From: Geothrix rubra
GTDB taxonomy: Bacteria > Acidobacteriota > Holophagae > Holophagales > Holophagaceae
Length of the DNA stretch: 64,000 nt
Direction: 5' to 3'
Assembly (NCBI RefSeq): GCF_030268065.1
Contig: NZ_BSDD01000006.1
Span: forward strand, 62,001 to 126,000
The notes under the pieces are model-generated. The model made no database searches. It saw only the letters and a program-made list of their open reading frames with translations, and was not told the origin of the DNA. The stretch's first letter is position 1; every line of letters begins with the position of its first letter. Shown here in pieces: positions 1-9,344 of this stretch. The position numbers and the translations under genes are program-made.

Positions 1-3000
1 CCACTTGCTGGCCATGAGCAGGACCTCCATCTTGCCGGTCAGGTCCTCCACCTGGAGGATGGCCCAGGGCTCGCCCTTCTGGTTGGTCTTGAAGGCCACG
101 CTGGTGACCATGACGCCCACCGCCACCTCGTCGCGGTCCCGCAGGCGGCCGGCGGTGGCGTCCTCCAGCACCTTGGCGATGGAGCCGTGGGTGTGCACCT
201 GCAGGGCGTCGGCGAACTCCTCCAGGGGATGGCCGCTGACGAAGAGGCCCAGCACCTCGCGCTCGGCCTTGAGGCGCTCCTTGCGGTCCCAGGGCTCGAT
301 GTCCTCGGGCACCCGCCAGTCCTCGCTGAGGCTGGCCATCTCCGCGTCGTCGAAGAGGCTGGTGAGGCCCAGGTCCGTGCCGCCGCCGCGGGAGGCGGCG
401 GAGAGGGCGTCCGGCAGGCCCTCCAGCAGGGCGCGGCGGTTGGGCTCCAGGCTGTCGAAGGCCCCGGCCTTGATGAGGCATTCCCAGACCTTCCGGTTGG
501 CCTTCTGCAGGTCGGTGCTCTTCATGGCATGGAAGAGATCCTTGAAGCGACCCTCGGCCTTCCGGGCCTCCAGGATGGCCTCCAGGGCGGCGTCGCCCAG
601 CCCCTTCACGGCCGCGAAGCCGAAGCGGATCTGGCGGTCGCCGGTCACGGTGAAGTCGAGGCCGGAATCGTTGATGTCGGGGCCCAGCACCTCGATGCCG
701 CGGTCCCGGCAGTTCTGCACGTACTTGGCCACGTCGTCCGTGCGGCCCGACTTGGTGGAGAGCAGGCCGGCCATGAACTCCACGGGGTAGTTGGCCTTGA
801 GGTAGGCCGTCTCGTAGGCCACCAGGGCGTAGGCGGCGCTGTGGCTCTTGTTGAAGCCGTAGCCCGCGAAGTACTCGATGAGGTCGAACAGCTCGGAGAC
901 CTTGGCCTTGTCGTAGCCGCGGTCGGCGCCCCGGGCGATGAAGGTGTCCTTCTCCTTGGCCATCTTGGCCTTGTCCTTCTTGCCCATGGCGCGGCGCAGC
1001 ATGTCCGCCTCGCCCAGGGAGTAGCCCGCCACCAGGCTGGCGATCTGCATCACCTGCTCCTGGTAGAGGATCACGCCGTAGGTGGGGGCGAGGATGGGCT
1101 CCAGCTGGGGGAAGAGGTAGGTCACCGGCTCGCGGCCGTGGCGGCGCTCCACGTAGGTGGTGCCCATGCCCGCGCCGAGGGGGCCGGGGCGGAAGAGGGC
1201 GTTCAGGGCGATGAGGTCGTCGAAGCGGTCCGGCCCCAGCTGGCGGAGGAGCTGCTTCATGCCGCCGGACTCGAACTGGAAGACGCCGTCCGTGTCGCCG
1301 GCGGAGAAGAGGTCGAAGGTCTTCCTGTCGTCGAAGGTGCGGATGGCGGCCATGTCCGCCGGCGCGCCGCGCCGCAGGGCGATGACGCCCTGGATCTTGG
1401 CGATCTGGGTGAGGGTCTCCAGGCCGAGGAAGTCCATCTTCAGCAGGCCCGCCCGCTCGGCCTCGGTCATGGTGTACTGCACCATCACCGTGTTGTCCTT
1501 GTCCTTCGAGAGGGGCGCGAACTGGGTGAGGTCGTCCGGGGCGATGATGACGCCGGCGGCGTGGACGCCGGTGTTGCGGGCCAGGCCCTCCAGGCGGGCG
1601 GAAATGTCGAGGATGTTCTTCACCTCGGGATCGCTCTCGTAGAGCTCCCGCAGCTTGTCGCTCTTCTCCAGGGCCTCGCCCACGGTGATGGGCTTGCCGG
1701 GCTCCTGGGGCACCAGCTTGGTGAGGTTGTTGGCGAAGGCGAAATCCTTCTCGAAGACCCGCGCCACGTCCTTGATCACGGCCTTGGTCTTGAGCTGGTT
1801 GATGGTGACGATGTTGCTGACGCGGTCCTGGCCGTACTTCTCGGTGACGTAGTCGATCACCTTCTGGCGGCCGTCGCGGCAGAAGTCGATGTCCACGTCG
1901 GGCATGGAGATGCGCTCGGGGTTGAGGAACCGCTCGAACAGCAGGTCGTACTGCATGGGGTCGATGTCCGTGATCCGCATGGACCAGGCGACGATGCTGC
2001 CTGCGGCGGAACCGCGACCCGGCCCCACGGGCACGCCCATCTCCCGGGCCTTGCGGATGAAGTCCCAGACCAGGAGGAAGTAGCCCGGGAAGCCCATCTT
2101 CAGCACGGTGTCGAGCTCGAAGGCCAGCCGCTCGCGGTACTTCTCCTCGGCGTGCTTGAGCTGGCCCCTCTGCCAGAGGGGTCGGCACTCGGCGACGCGG
2201 GCCTCGAAGGTCTCCTTCGCCACATGGACGAAGTAGGACTCCAGGTCGAAGCCCGAGGGCACTGGGAAGTTGGGCGTGACCGGTTTGCGCGTGATGGGGA
2301 AGTGGTCCACCTTGGCGGCGATCTCCAGGGTGCGCTCCAGGTACTCCGGGTGGTCCGGGAACACCGCGCGCATCTCCTCGGGGGTCTTCACGAAGAACTG
2401 GTCCGTGGAGAACCGCATGCGGCGCTCCTTGGCCTTGGTGGTCTTGGTGCCGATGCAGAGCAGGGTGTCGTGGAGGTCCGAGTCCTCGTGGTTGAGGTAG
2501 TGGGCATCGTTGGTGGCCACCAGGGGGATGCCCAGCTTCGCGGCCAGCGCCTGCTGGAAGGGGATGATCTCCTTCTCCTTGTCGAAGCCTTGGTCCTGGA
2601 TCTCCAGGTAGAAGTCCTCGCCGAAGAGGTCGCGGAAGTCCCGGGCCACGCGCTCCGCCTGGTCCAGCCGGTTCTGCAGGATGCGGGCCTGCACCTCGCC
2701 GCCCAGGCAGGCCGACAGCGCGATGAGCCCCTCGCTGTGCTCGCGGAGGAGGTCCTTGTCGATGCGGGGCTTGTAGTAGAAGCCCTCGGTGAAGCCCTTG
2801 GAGACCAGCTTGCTCAGGTTCGCGAAGCCCGCGGGGTTCTTGGCCAGCAGCACCAGGTGGTAGCCGGCGTCCCGGGAGCCGCTGGGATCCACGCAGTCCT
2901 CCAGGCCCTCCTCGCCCGTGGTGTTCCTCGCCTCGAGCTTGCGGTCGAAGCGGGTCTTGGGGGCCACGTACACCTCGCAGCCCAGGATGGGCTTGACCGC

Positions 3001-3192
3001 CCAGGTCCCGCCCTCGTCCTTCGTCTTCTCGCAGGCGTCGAAGAGCTTCATCATCCCGTACATGTTCCCGTGGTCCGTCACCGCCACGGCAGGCATGCCC
3101 GAGGCCTGGCACTTCTTCACGAGATCGGGGATGCGGGTCAGGCCGTCGAGGAGGGAGTACTCGGTGTGCAGGTGCAGATGGGCGAAGCTCAT
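1..3192 (-). CDS. dnaE: DNA polymerase III subunit alpha (partial, C-terminus off window)
   Basis: This is the catalytic subunit of the replicative DNA polymerase III. The start is the ATG at 3192; the frame stays open for 1064 codons to the left edge, so the C-terminus (tau-binding and OB parts) is missing. The N-terminus (AHLHLHTEYSLLDG) is the PHP domain opening, followed by AVTDHGNMYGM. The catalytic-palm motif MPDVDIDF is encoded near 1883-1906, and the finger region follows. The normal family length is about 1150 residues, so roughly 90% is present. It points leftward, and the next gene upstream is also on the minus strand. Assignment is secure from motifs alone. Confidence 0.97.
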   Translation of the reverse strand, partial: MSFAHLHLHTEYSLLDGLTRIPDLVKKCQASGMPAVAVTDHGNMYGMMKLFDACEKTKDEGGTWAVKPILGCEVYVAPKTRFDRKLEARNTTGEEGLEDCVDPSGSRDAGYHLVLLAKNPAGFANLSKLVSKGFTEGFYYKPRIDKDLLREHSEGLIALSACLGGEVQARILQNRLDQAERVARDFRDLFGEDFYLEIQDQGFDKEKEIIPFQQALAAKLGIPLVATNDAHYLNHEDSDLHDTLLCIGTKTTKAKERRMRFSTDQFFVKTPEEMRAVFPDHPEYLERTLEIAAKVDHFPITRKPVTPNFPVPSGFDLESYFVHVAKETFEARVAECRPLWQRGQLKHAEEKYRERLAFELDTVLKMGFPGYFLLVWDFIRKAREMGVPVGPGRGSAAGSIVAWSMRITDIDPMQYDLLFERFLNPERISMPDVDIDFCRDGRQKVIDYVTEKYGQDRVSNIVTINQLKTKAVIKDVARVFEKDFAFANNLTKLVPQEPGKPITVGEALEKSDKLRELYESDPEVKNILDISARLEGLARNTGVHAAGVIIAPDDLTQFAPLSKDKDNTVMVQYTMTEAERAGLLKMDFLGLETLTQIAKIQGVIALRRGAPADMAAIRTFDDRKTFDLFSAGDTDGVFQFESGGMKQLLRQLGPDRFDDLIALNALFRPGPLGAGMGTTYVERRHGREPVTYLFPQLEPILAPTYGVILYQEQVMQIASLVAGYSLGEADMLRRAMGKKDKAKMAKEKDTFIARGADRGYDKAKVSELFDLIEYFAGYGFNKSHSAAYALVAYETAYLKANYPVEFMAGLLSTKSGRTDDVAKYVQNCRDRGIEVLGPDINDSGLDFTVTGDRQIRFGFAAVKGLGDAALEAILEARKAEGRFKDLFHAMKSTDLQKANRKVWECLIKAGAFDSLEPNRRALLEGLPDALSAASRGGGTDLGLTSLFDDAEMASLSEDWRVPEDIEPWDRKERLKAEREVLGLFVSGHPLEEFADALQVHTHGSIAKVLEDATAGRLRDRDEVAVGVMVTSVAFKTNQKGEPWAILQVEDLTGKMEVLLMASKW

Positions 3193-3278
3193 GGGCCCAT
3201 TGTGGGGCGGGGCGGGGTCTGGCGGGCAAGTGCCGCGCGATCATCCCGATGCGAAGGCCGGGCGGGCGGGGCGCCGGG

Positions 3279-4496
3279 TCAGGCCTGGCCCAGGAGCCCC
3301 TGGAGCGCGGCCCGCAGGCCGGATTCCGTGAGGGGCGGCTCCACCCGGGCGTGGGGGCCCTCCGTCTGGGGCCCGCCCACCTGGATCCACCGGGCCCGGC
3401 GGCGCAGCAGGTCGTCCTCGCGCCAGACGGCGAGGATGCTGGGCTCCCGCGCCCAGACCAGGACGCTCGGGTAGGGCCCCTCCCGCGGGGGGACGGTGCC
3501 CCAGACTTCGATGTCCGCGCCCCAGCCGCGCAGCCAGGCCTCCACCCGGGCGGCCTCCACGGTGCCGTCCACGCCGATGGCCACGGTCCAGCCGGCCAGG
3601 AACCCACCCAGGCCCGGCCGCGTCTCCTCGTCCCGCTCCACCCAGCCCAGGCGATGGCCGCCGGGCAGGGGGTGGCTCCGCAGGCGGTAGGGCGTGCCGT
3701 CCTGGGCCACCAGGCGGTCCTCGGCGTCGGTGGCCCGCACGCGCTCGGCCCAGCCTGATCCGAAGAGGGCCTCCATGGGCTCCGAAGGACGATCCGTGCG
3801 GAAGGGGCCGCCGGGGACGAGGTCCTCCCAGGCGTCGGCCTCCGCTTCGGCCAGGATGAGCCGCTCGCGCAGCGACTCGGTGACGAGCCACTGCCAGGAG
3901 GTGCCGATGGCCATGGCCAGGATGAGCATGCTGAAGCCGGAGAGGCGGATCTTCAGGTTGAAGAGGCTCTCGGCCGCGATCTCCACCACCACCGGCAGGG
4001 CCACGCCCAGGAAGCCCAGGAAGAGCCGCCGGCCCATGGGATCGCCCTCGAGGCGGGCCTTCAGGGTGGCCCAGATCAGGGCGCCGCAGCCCACCAGGTA
4101 GGTGATGTCGGCCGCATGGTGGAGGGGCGGGTCCAGGGGGTGGAGGGGCGGCAGGGCCAGGTTGCGGAAGAAGTTGGGGATCATGCCCAGGGCGATCCAG
4201 AGGGGGAAGCGCGGGGAGAGGTGCCGGGGGAAGAGGCGCACCACCGCCAGGCAGAGGGCGATGAACCCGAAGCAGACCAGCAGGCTCTGGGCCCGCTCCA
4301 GGGTGTCGAGGCGCAGGGCCGCGTCCGCCTCCATGGCCAGGGCCCCGTGGCGGAGGCCCACCAGCAGGCAGGTGACGGAGAGCCAGCCCATCATGCGGTC
4401 CCGTCGCGCCAGGGCGTCCGCCCCGTAGGCGACGGTCAGGGCGAAGAGGGCCCCGGCCTGCAGGGCGTCGAGAAGGGTCCAGTCCAGGAGCTGCAT
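3279..4496 (-). CDS. seven-TM membrane protein with soluble C-terminal domain, unknown function
   Basis: The protein has 405 residues, with ATG at 4496. Seven hydrophobic segments (about residues 8-25, 36-54, 70-88, 97-115, 128-147, 157-177, 186-204) are followed by about 195 soluble residues. The layout resembles sensor proteins with a 7TM input module, but I see no GGDEF, kinase or HTH motif in the C-terminal part. A longer open frame extends upstream to 6326 only because of GC bias; it is antisense to the ABC genes and has no sense as protein. It is divergent from the ABC locus, with 93 bp between start codons. Function not recognised. Confidence 0.8.
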   Translation of the reverse strand: MQLLDWTLLDALQAGALFALTVAYGADALARRDRMMGWLSVTCLLVGLRHGALAMEADAALRLDTLERAQSLLVCFGFIALCLAVVRLFPRHLSPRFPLWIALGMIPNFFRNLALPPLHPLDPPLHHAADITYLVGCGALIWATLKARLEGDPMGRRLFLGFLGVALPVVVEIAAESLFNLKIRLSGFSMLILAMAIGTSWQWLVTESLRERLILAEAEADAWEDLVPGGPFRTDRPSEPMEALFGSGWAERVRATDAEDRLVAQDGTPYRLRSHPLPGGHRLGWVERDEETRPGLGGFLAGWTVAIGVDGTVEAARVEAWLRGWGADIEVWGTVPPREGPYPSVLVWAREPSILAVWREDDLLRRRARWIQVGGPQTEGPHARVEPPLTESGLRAALQGLLGQA

Positions 4497-4589
4497 GCGG
4501 AACCGTCCGGCTGGTGGGAGGATGGGAAGTCCGTCCAGCCTAATCCAAACCGGTCCGAGCTCGTAGCCGCAAACATCCTGGAGCCCCCT

Positions 4590-5522
4590 GTGATCGCCTT
4601 CGAGAACCTGGAAGTGCGCTACGCCGCTGCCGCGGCGCCCGCCCTGAAGGGCCTGACCCTGTCCCTCGACCGGGGCATCGTGGGGCTCCTCGGCCCCAAC
4701 GGCGCCGGCAAGTCCACCCTGCTGAAGGCGCTGCTGGGCCTCCTCCGGCCCTCGGCCGGGGGGGGCACCGTCCTCGGCATCCCCCTCGGGGCGCCGGAAT
4801 CGGCCCGGCTGCGCGGACGCATCGGCTACATGCCCGAGTACGACGCCCTCATCGAGGACGCCACGGCCTACGAGCAGGTGGCCTTCTGGGGCGAACTCTC
4901 CGGCCTCGCGCCCGAAGCCGCCCGCGACCGGGCCCACGAGGTGCTCTACTTCGTGGGCCTGGACGAGGCCCGGTACCGCCCGGTGAGCGGCTACTCCACG
5001 GGGATGCGCCAGCGGGTGAAGCTGGCCCAGGCCCTGGTCCACAGCCCCGAGCTGGTCTTCCTGGACGAGCCCACCAACGGCCTGGACCCCGACGGCCGCC
5101 GCCGGATGCTGGACCTGGTGCTGCGGGTCCACGCGGAGCTGGGGACGGGCGTCATCCTGGCCTCCCACCTGCTGGGCGATGTGGAGCGCGTGGCCGACCA
5201 GCTGGTGATCCTCGACCAGGGCCAGATCAAGGCCGCGGGCTCCATGGCCGGCCTGCGGCGGGCCCTGGCCCGGCGGGTGGAGCTGCGCTTCCTGGACCCC
5301 CTGGACGCGGCCCAGGAGGCGGCCCTGGCGGAGCTGGGGGCCGTGCTGGAGAGCCGGAACGGCCTCTACGACCTGGAGCTGGCCGAGGCGGATCCCCCGG
5401 CGGTGTTCCGGTGGGCGGAGGCGATGGGGGCCACCCTGATCCAGCTCACCCCACGCCACGACCGCCTGGACGAGGTCCTCCTGCGGGCCCTCCATCCCGC
5501 CACCGCCACGACGGGAGCCTGA
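4590..5522 (+). CDS. ABC transporter ATP-binding protein
   Basis: The 310-residue cytoplasmic ATPase belongs to an ABC-2 type exporter. Walker A is GPNGAGKST at residues 35-43. The signature region is YSTGMRQR (a variant of LSGGQ common in ABC-2 exporters), and Walker B is LVFLDEPTNGLDP. I chose the GTG at 4590, preceded by GGAG at a 6-nt spacing, because homology to the family begins right there (IAFENLEVRY); no ATG lies nearby in frame. It stops 3 nt before the permease ATG, so the two are surely co-transcribed. The cargo cannot be told from sequence. Confidence 0.93.
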   Translation: MIAFENLEVRYAAAAAPALKGLTLSLDRGIVGLLGPNGAGKSTLLKALLGLLRPSAGGGTVLGIPLGAPESARLRGRIGYMPEYDALIEDATAYEQVAFWGELSGLAPEAARDRAHEVLYFVGLDEARYRPVSGYSTGMRQRVKLAQALVHSPELVFLDEPTNGLDPDGRRRMLDLVLRVHAELGTGVILASHLLGDVERVADQLVILDQGQIKAAGSMAGLRRALARRVELRFLDPLDAAQEAALAELGAVLESRNGLYDLELAEADPPAVFRWAEAMGATLIQLTPRHDRLDEVLLRALHPATATTGA

Positions 5523-5525
5523 GCC

Positions 5526-6386
5526 ATGCCCATCTACGCCCCCACGCTGCCCCCGGCGCCGGACCTCAATCAGGGCCAGCCGCCGGCCCTGGTGCTCATG
5601 CGGTTCGACCTGGCCCGGCTCTGGCGCCAGAAGATCGGGCGCTTCTTCGGCTTCGCCTTCCTGATGGTGCTGATCGTGAAGCTCACCGTCATCTACGTGA
5701 AGTACCTCCTGGACACCAACGCGGCCCTGCGGCCCATGCAGGACTTCGCCAAGGCCGTGCTGTCCCAGGGCGCCGAGTTCCAGGCGGGGCTGCTGGACCC
5801 CGCGAGCTACCTGCTGTGGTTCCTCGTGGCCCTGGTGGGCGGGGGCCTCGTGGCCCGCGACACGCTCTACCGGGTGCGCCCCCTGATGTACGCCCACCCC
5901 GTCTCGCCGCGGGACTACCTGGTGGCCAAGCTGGGCTTCGCCAGCGCGCTGCCCTTCGCGGTGCTCCTGCCCTTCGTCCTCCTGCCCTGGGCCATGTCCC
6001 TGATGGTGGCGGGACTCCACGGCCCCGTCTGGCCCACGGCGCCGCTCCGGCTCCTGCCGGCGGTGGCGGTGCTCTCGCTCCTCATGGGGGCCATGGCCGT
6101 GGGGGCCTCCGCCATGGCCGCCACGCCGCGGGCGGGCGTGGGCTGGGTGCTGGGCCTGGTGCTGGGGACCTCGGCCCTGGCCTCCCTGGTCCAGGGGCTC
6201 ACGGGCTTCGTCGGGGCCCAGGCCCTGAATCCCGTGCTGCTGGCCCAGACCTGGCCGCAGCTGTTCGTGGGGATGGACCGGCCCTTCATGGGCTGGTTCC
6301 CCGCCGCACTCGGCACCGCCTTCCACATCGGCCTCTGGACCTTCGTGGCCGCGCGCCGGACCCTTCCCTCGGAGGCGGTGATCTGA
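5526..6386 (+). CDS. ABC-2 type transporter permease
   Basis: The 286-residue integral membrane protein begins with a soluble N-terminus (about 35 residues). Its first helix is at about residues 38-60, then a hydrophilic loop, then five further helices. The pattern is that of ABC-2 permeases (family of the Nos/Nat-type exporters). It lies between two ATPase genes and its TGA overlaps the next gene's ATG by one base (TGATG), which indicates translational coupling. It most likely pairs with one or both flanking ATPases. Confidence 0.9.
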   Translation: MPIYAPTLPPAPDLNQGQPPALVLMRFDLARLWRQKIGRFFGFAFLMVLIVKLTVIYVKYLLDTNAALRPMQDFAKAVLSQGAEFQAGLLDPASYLLWFLVALVGGGLVARDTLYRVRPLMYAHPVSPRDYLVAKLGFASALPFAVLLPFVLLPWAMSLMVAGLHGPVWPTAPLRLLPAVAVLSLLMGAMAVGASAMAATPRAGVGWVLGLVLGTSALASLVQGLTGFVGAQALNPVLLAQTWPQLFVGMDRPFMGWFPAALGTAFHIGLWTFVAARRTLPSEAVI

Positions 6387-7306
6387 TGATTTCCCTCGAC
6401 CGCGCCTCCCTCCGCTACGGCCCCATCCTGGGCCTGAGCCCCACCACCTTCGAGCTGCCGGACGGTGGCGGCATCACGGGCCTGCTGGGGCCCAACGGCG
6501 CCGGCAAGTCCTCCCTCCTTCAGCTGCTCTCGGGCCTGCTGCCGCCGTCGGGCGGCGAGGTGCGAGTCTTCGGCCAGGCTCCCTTCCGCAATCCCGCCGT
6601 GCTGGCGCGCCTGGGCCTCGTGCCGGAAGGCGACCGCCTGCCCTCGGGGCTCCGCGCCGACCGCTGGCTGCGGATGATGGGCGAGCTGTCGGGTCTCTCC
6701 GGCGAGGCGCTGAAGGCCGCCCAGGCCCGCGCCCTCGAGACCGTGGGCATGGCCGACCGGGCCCACCTCACCTTCGCCCGCATGTCCAAGGGCATGCGCC
6801 AGCGCATCCGCCTGGCCCAGGCCCTCCTGCACGGCCCCGAGCTGCTGATCCTGGACGAGCCCTTCAACGGCCTGGACCCCGAGGCCCGCCTGGGCCTCAT
6901 GGACCTGCTCCGGCGCCTGGCGGGAGAAGGGGTCCGGGTGCTGGTCTCCAGCCACATCCTGTCCGAGATCGCCCAGCTCACGGACCGCATCCTCCTGCTC
7001 TTCCGCGGGCGCCTGCTCGCGGAGGGCACCGTGACGGAGATCCGCCAGCTGCTGGATCGCCACCCGGTGGAACTGCGGCTCACGGGCGAACCCCTGGACC
7101 TGGCGCGCTGGGCGGTGGAGCAGCCGGAACTGGCGGCCCTCCGCATGGAGGAGGGCGCCGTCGTCCTCTCCGTGCGGTCGCCCCGGGACATCCTGCCCCG
7201 GCTGCAGCAGGCCGCCGCCGCCGGGCGGATCCCCCTCCGGGCCCTCGATCCCCTGGACCTCAACCTCGATGCCGTCTTCCAGTACCTCACCAAGGATCAC
7301 GCCTAA
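6386..7306 (+). CDS. ABC transporter ATP-binding protein
   Basis: This is the second ATPase of the locus, 306 residues. Walker A is GPNGAGKSS near residue 35, the signature is MSKGMRQR and Walker B is LLILDEPFNGLDP, followed by an H-loop in VSSHILSEI. The ATG at 6386 overlaps the permease stop. A much longer open frame upstream is a GC artefact. It is a paralogue of the first ATPase; together with the two permeases it suggests a heteromeric exporter or two tandem exporters. Substrate unknown. Confidence 0.93.
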   Translation: MISLDRASLRYGPILGLSPTTFELPDGGGITGLLGPNGAGKSSLLQLLSGLLPPSGGEVRVFGQAPFRNPAVLARLGLVPEGDRLPSGLRADRWLRMMGELSGLSGEALKAAQARALETVGMADRAHLTFARMSKGMRQRIRLAQALLHGPELLILDEPFNGLDPEARLGLMDLLRRLAGEGVRVLVSSHILSEIAQLTDRILLLFRGRLLAEGTVTEIRQLLDRHPVELRLTGEPLDLARWAVEQPELAALRMEEGAVVLSVRSPRDILPRLQQAAAAGRIPLRALDPLDLNLDAVFQYLTKDHA

Positions 7307-7312
7307 TGCTCT

Positions 7313-7344
7313 CCGGGGGTTCCTCGCTGCGCGAACACCCCCGG
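7313..7344. terminator. GC-rich hairpin between ABC genes
   Basis: CCGGGGG at 7313-7319 pairs with CCCCCGG at 7338-7344, and the inner GTTC/GAAC extends the stem. No U-tract follows, so it could be an attenuator, an mRNA stabiliser or a small dispersed repeat rather than a true terminator. It lies in the only sizeable gap (105 bp) of the ABC operon. Confidence 0.35.
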
Positions 7345-7411
7345 GCCCCCCGCCCGGGCCAGGCGGAGCCTGTCCCGGGCAAGTAACTGTTTGAGGCCCT
7401 ACGAGGAACCC

Positions 7412-8200
7412 ATGAGCCAAGCCGCCCCGTCCCCCCTCGCGACGCTCCGCGCCACGGCCTTCGGCTACGCTCCGCGCCTCCTCCAGGGTCGCGGCTGGGC
7501 CGTGGCCGCCCTCGTGGCCGTGCCGGTCGGCATCAGCCTGGGCGTCTTCACCTTCAGCCGCCTCCAGGGGCTCGACTCGGATCCGGCCGAGGCCCTGCGG
7601 ATCTTCCACGACGGCCTCGTGAAGATGATGCTGCCCATCATGGCGCTCGTGGCGGCGCCGGCGGGCATCCGCGAGGACCTGGAGCAGCGCACCCTGCCGC
7701 TCCTCCTGGTGCGTCCCGCGGCCGTGTGGGCCTACCCCCTGGGCAAGGGCCTGCCCTGGTTCCTCTGGGGCGCGGCCTGGCTGGTGCTCGGCGCCCTCGG
7801 CCTGCAGGTGGTGGGCGGGGATCCCTCCCTCCTGCTCGGGCGCATCGGCGCCCTGGTGGGGGCCTGGTGGGGCGAACTGGCCCTCATGACCCTCGTCGGC
7901 CTGCTCTTCAAGCGGGGCACGCTCTGGGGCGCCCTCTACTTCTTCCTGTGGGAGCCGCTGCTGCGGATCTTCCCGCCCTTCCTCCAGCGGCTCACCTTCA
8001 CGCACTACATCGAGAGCCTGGCCGGCAGCCGCGCTGCCGAGGTGAAGACCCACGAGCTGCTGGCTCAGGAGCAGGTGACGACCCATCCCGCCGTGGCGAT
8101 CCTCGTGCTGGTCGCCTTCGGCGCCCTCTGCTGGGCCCTGGCGGGCTGGAAGCTGCACCGGACGCCCATCGGGCTCGCGGGGAGCGAGGCGGAAGGCTGA
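7412..8200 (+). CDS. ABC transporter permease
   Basis: The 262-residue membrane protein contains about six hydrophobic segments. The motif REDLEQRTLPLLLVRP (around residues 85-100) is the cytoplasmic-loop element typical of ABC-2 permeases. The start is the ATG at 7412, which has GAGGAA just upstream; an in-frame TTG at 7391 is less likely. It closes the exporter locus that begins at 4590. Confidence 0.88.
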   Translation: MSQAAPSPLATLRATAFGYAPRLLQGRGWAVAALVAVPVGISLGVFTFSRLQGLDSDPAEALRIFHDGLVKMMLPIMALVAAPAGIREDLEQRTLPLLLVRPAAVWAYPLGKGLPWFLWGAAWLVLGALGLQVVGGDPSLLLGRIGALVGAWWGELALMTLVGLLFKRGTLWGALYFFLWEPLLRIFPPFLQRLTFTHYIESLAGSRAAEVKTHELLAQEQVTTHPAVAILVLVAFGALCWALAGWKLHRTPIGLAGSEAEG

Positions 8201-8225
8201 TCCGCCCCGCCCCCCCACCGGCCCC

Positions 8226-9212
8226 TCAGGGGACGAGGATCAGCGCCCCCCGCGTGGCCCGGGACTCCAGCAAGGCGTGGGCGCGACCCGCCTCCCGCAG
8301 GGGGAGCCGATCGTGGACGTGCGGCCGGACCTTCCCGTCGGCGTGGGCCTGGAACAGGTCCGCGGCGGCGGCGCGCAGGTCCGCGGGACTGGCGATGTGG
8401 TGGAAGATGCTGGGCCGCTGGAAGGCCAGCGAACCCCGGCGCCCCAGGTCCGCGGCGTCCACAGGGGGCACGGGGCCGCTGCTGCGGCCGTACGAGGCCA
8501 GCAGCCCGAAGGGGGCCAGGCTGGCCAGGGAGGCGGTGAAGGTGTCCTGGCCCACGGAATCGAATACCGTGCCCGCCCCCACGCCGTCCGAGAGATGGCG
8601 GACCTCCGCGGCGAGGCCGTCGTAGGCGCCGCCGCGGGGTACGACCACCGTGGCCTGGGCGCCTTCCGCCGCGACCATGCTCGCCTTCTCCGGGTCGCTC
8701 ACCACGCCGATGACCTTCGCCCCCTCCCGGGCCAGCCAGCGGGTGAGGAGCAGCCCCACGCCCCCGGCCGCGGCGTGGACCAGGGCCCAGGGGCCACGGT
8801 CGGCCCGCCACACGCGACGGACGAGCATGTGGGCGGTCAGCCCCTTGAAGAGCAGGGCGGCGGCGTCCTCGTCGGACAGGCTGTCGGGAAGGGGGATCAG
8901 CCGGTCCGCCGGATGGTTGCGCGCTTCGGCGTAGGCACCCGTGGGACCGTCCACGTAGCCCACCCGCTGGCCCATCCGGAGGCCTGTCACGCCCGCTCCC
9001 AGCGCCTCCACCACCCCGGCGGCCTCGAAGCCCGGAACGGCAGGCAGGGGCACCGGATAGGCCCCGCTGCGGTGGTAGACATCGATGTAGTTGACGCCGA
9101 TGGCCCGGTGGCGGATCCGGGCCTCGCCGGGCCCGGGGTCGGGAAGCGGCGCCTCCACCCATGCGAGCACCTCGGGGCCCCCGGTGGCCTGGATCTGGAT
9201 CTGATGGTTCAC
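8226..9212 (-). CDS. quinone oxidoreductase-like, NADPH-dependent MDR family protein
   Basis: The 328-residue medium-chain dehydrogenase/reductase is of the zinc-free quinone reductase (QOR/Qor) type. It has the QOR hallmark GVNYIDVYHRSGAYP early, and the Rossmann glycine motif AAAGGVG mid-protein. I chose the GTG at 9212, preceded by GGAGG at a 5-nt gap; the open frame continues 23 codons further but runs through the operator DNA. It is divergent from an ArsR-family repressor, and two strong palindromes lie between them. The reading is a stress-inducible quinone/aldehyde reductase controlled by that regulator. Confidence 0.92.
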   Translation of the reverse strand: MNHQIQIQATGGPEVLAWVEAPLPDPGPGEARIRHRAIGVNYIDVYHRSGAYPVPLPAVPGFEAAGVVEALGAGVTGLRMGQRVGYVDGPTGAYAEARNHPADRLIPLPDSLSDEDAAALLFKGLTAHMLVRRVWRADRGPWALVHAAAGGVGLLLTRWLAREGAKVIGVVSDPEKASMVAAEGAQATVVVPRGGAYDGLAAEVRHLSDGVGAGTVFDSVGQDTFTASLASLAPFGLLASYGRSSGPVPPVDAADLGRRGSLAFQRPSIFHHIASPADLRAAAADLFQAHADGKVRPHVHDRLPLREAGRAHALLESRATRGALILVP

Positions 9213-9224
9213 GGCTGCCTCCAG

Positions 9225-9246
9225 TTGTTTGAAATTTATCAAACAA
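9225..9246. promoter_or_regulatory. palindromic operator 1
   Basis: TTGTTTGA and TCAAACAA form a perfect 8-bp inverted repeat separated by 6 bp. It sits 13 bp upstream of the quinone reductase GTG, inside the divergent region. The layout fits a repressor site for the neighbouring ArsR-family protein. Confidence 0.6.
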
Positions 9247-9282
9247 TGCATCCATGGTGGCCCGGCCGCGGGGGGCGTCAAG

Positions 9283-9312
9283 CAAATTGTTAGATAATTG
9301 CCTAACTATTTG
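9283..9312. promoter_or_regulatory. palindromic operator 2 with embedded -10-like sequence
   Basis: The arms CAAAT-t-GTTAG (9283-9293) and CTAAC-t-ATTTG (9302-9312) are perfect inverted repeats except for the t/t position, around an 8-bp AT-rich centre. TAGATAAT within it resembles a -10 element for the regulator gene. Both the palindrome and its place 32 bp before the arsR ATG argue for autoregulation. Confidence 0.6.
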
Positions 9313-9344
9313 ACTCCTTGGACCTGCGCTGCCATCTTCGGACC

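Noticed and set aside
187-3474. 1095-codon open frame on the plus strand
   Set aside because: Antisense to dnaE; composition is Val/Leu/Gly/His-rich as expected from reverse reading of GC-rich codons, with no motif.
3279-6326. Single 1015-residue protein on the minus strand
   Set aside because: Only the part from the ATG at 4496 is credible; the rest is antisense to the ABC genes.
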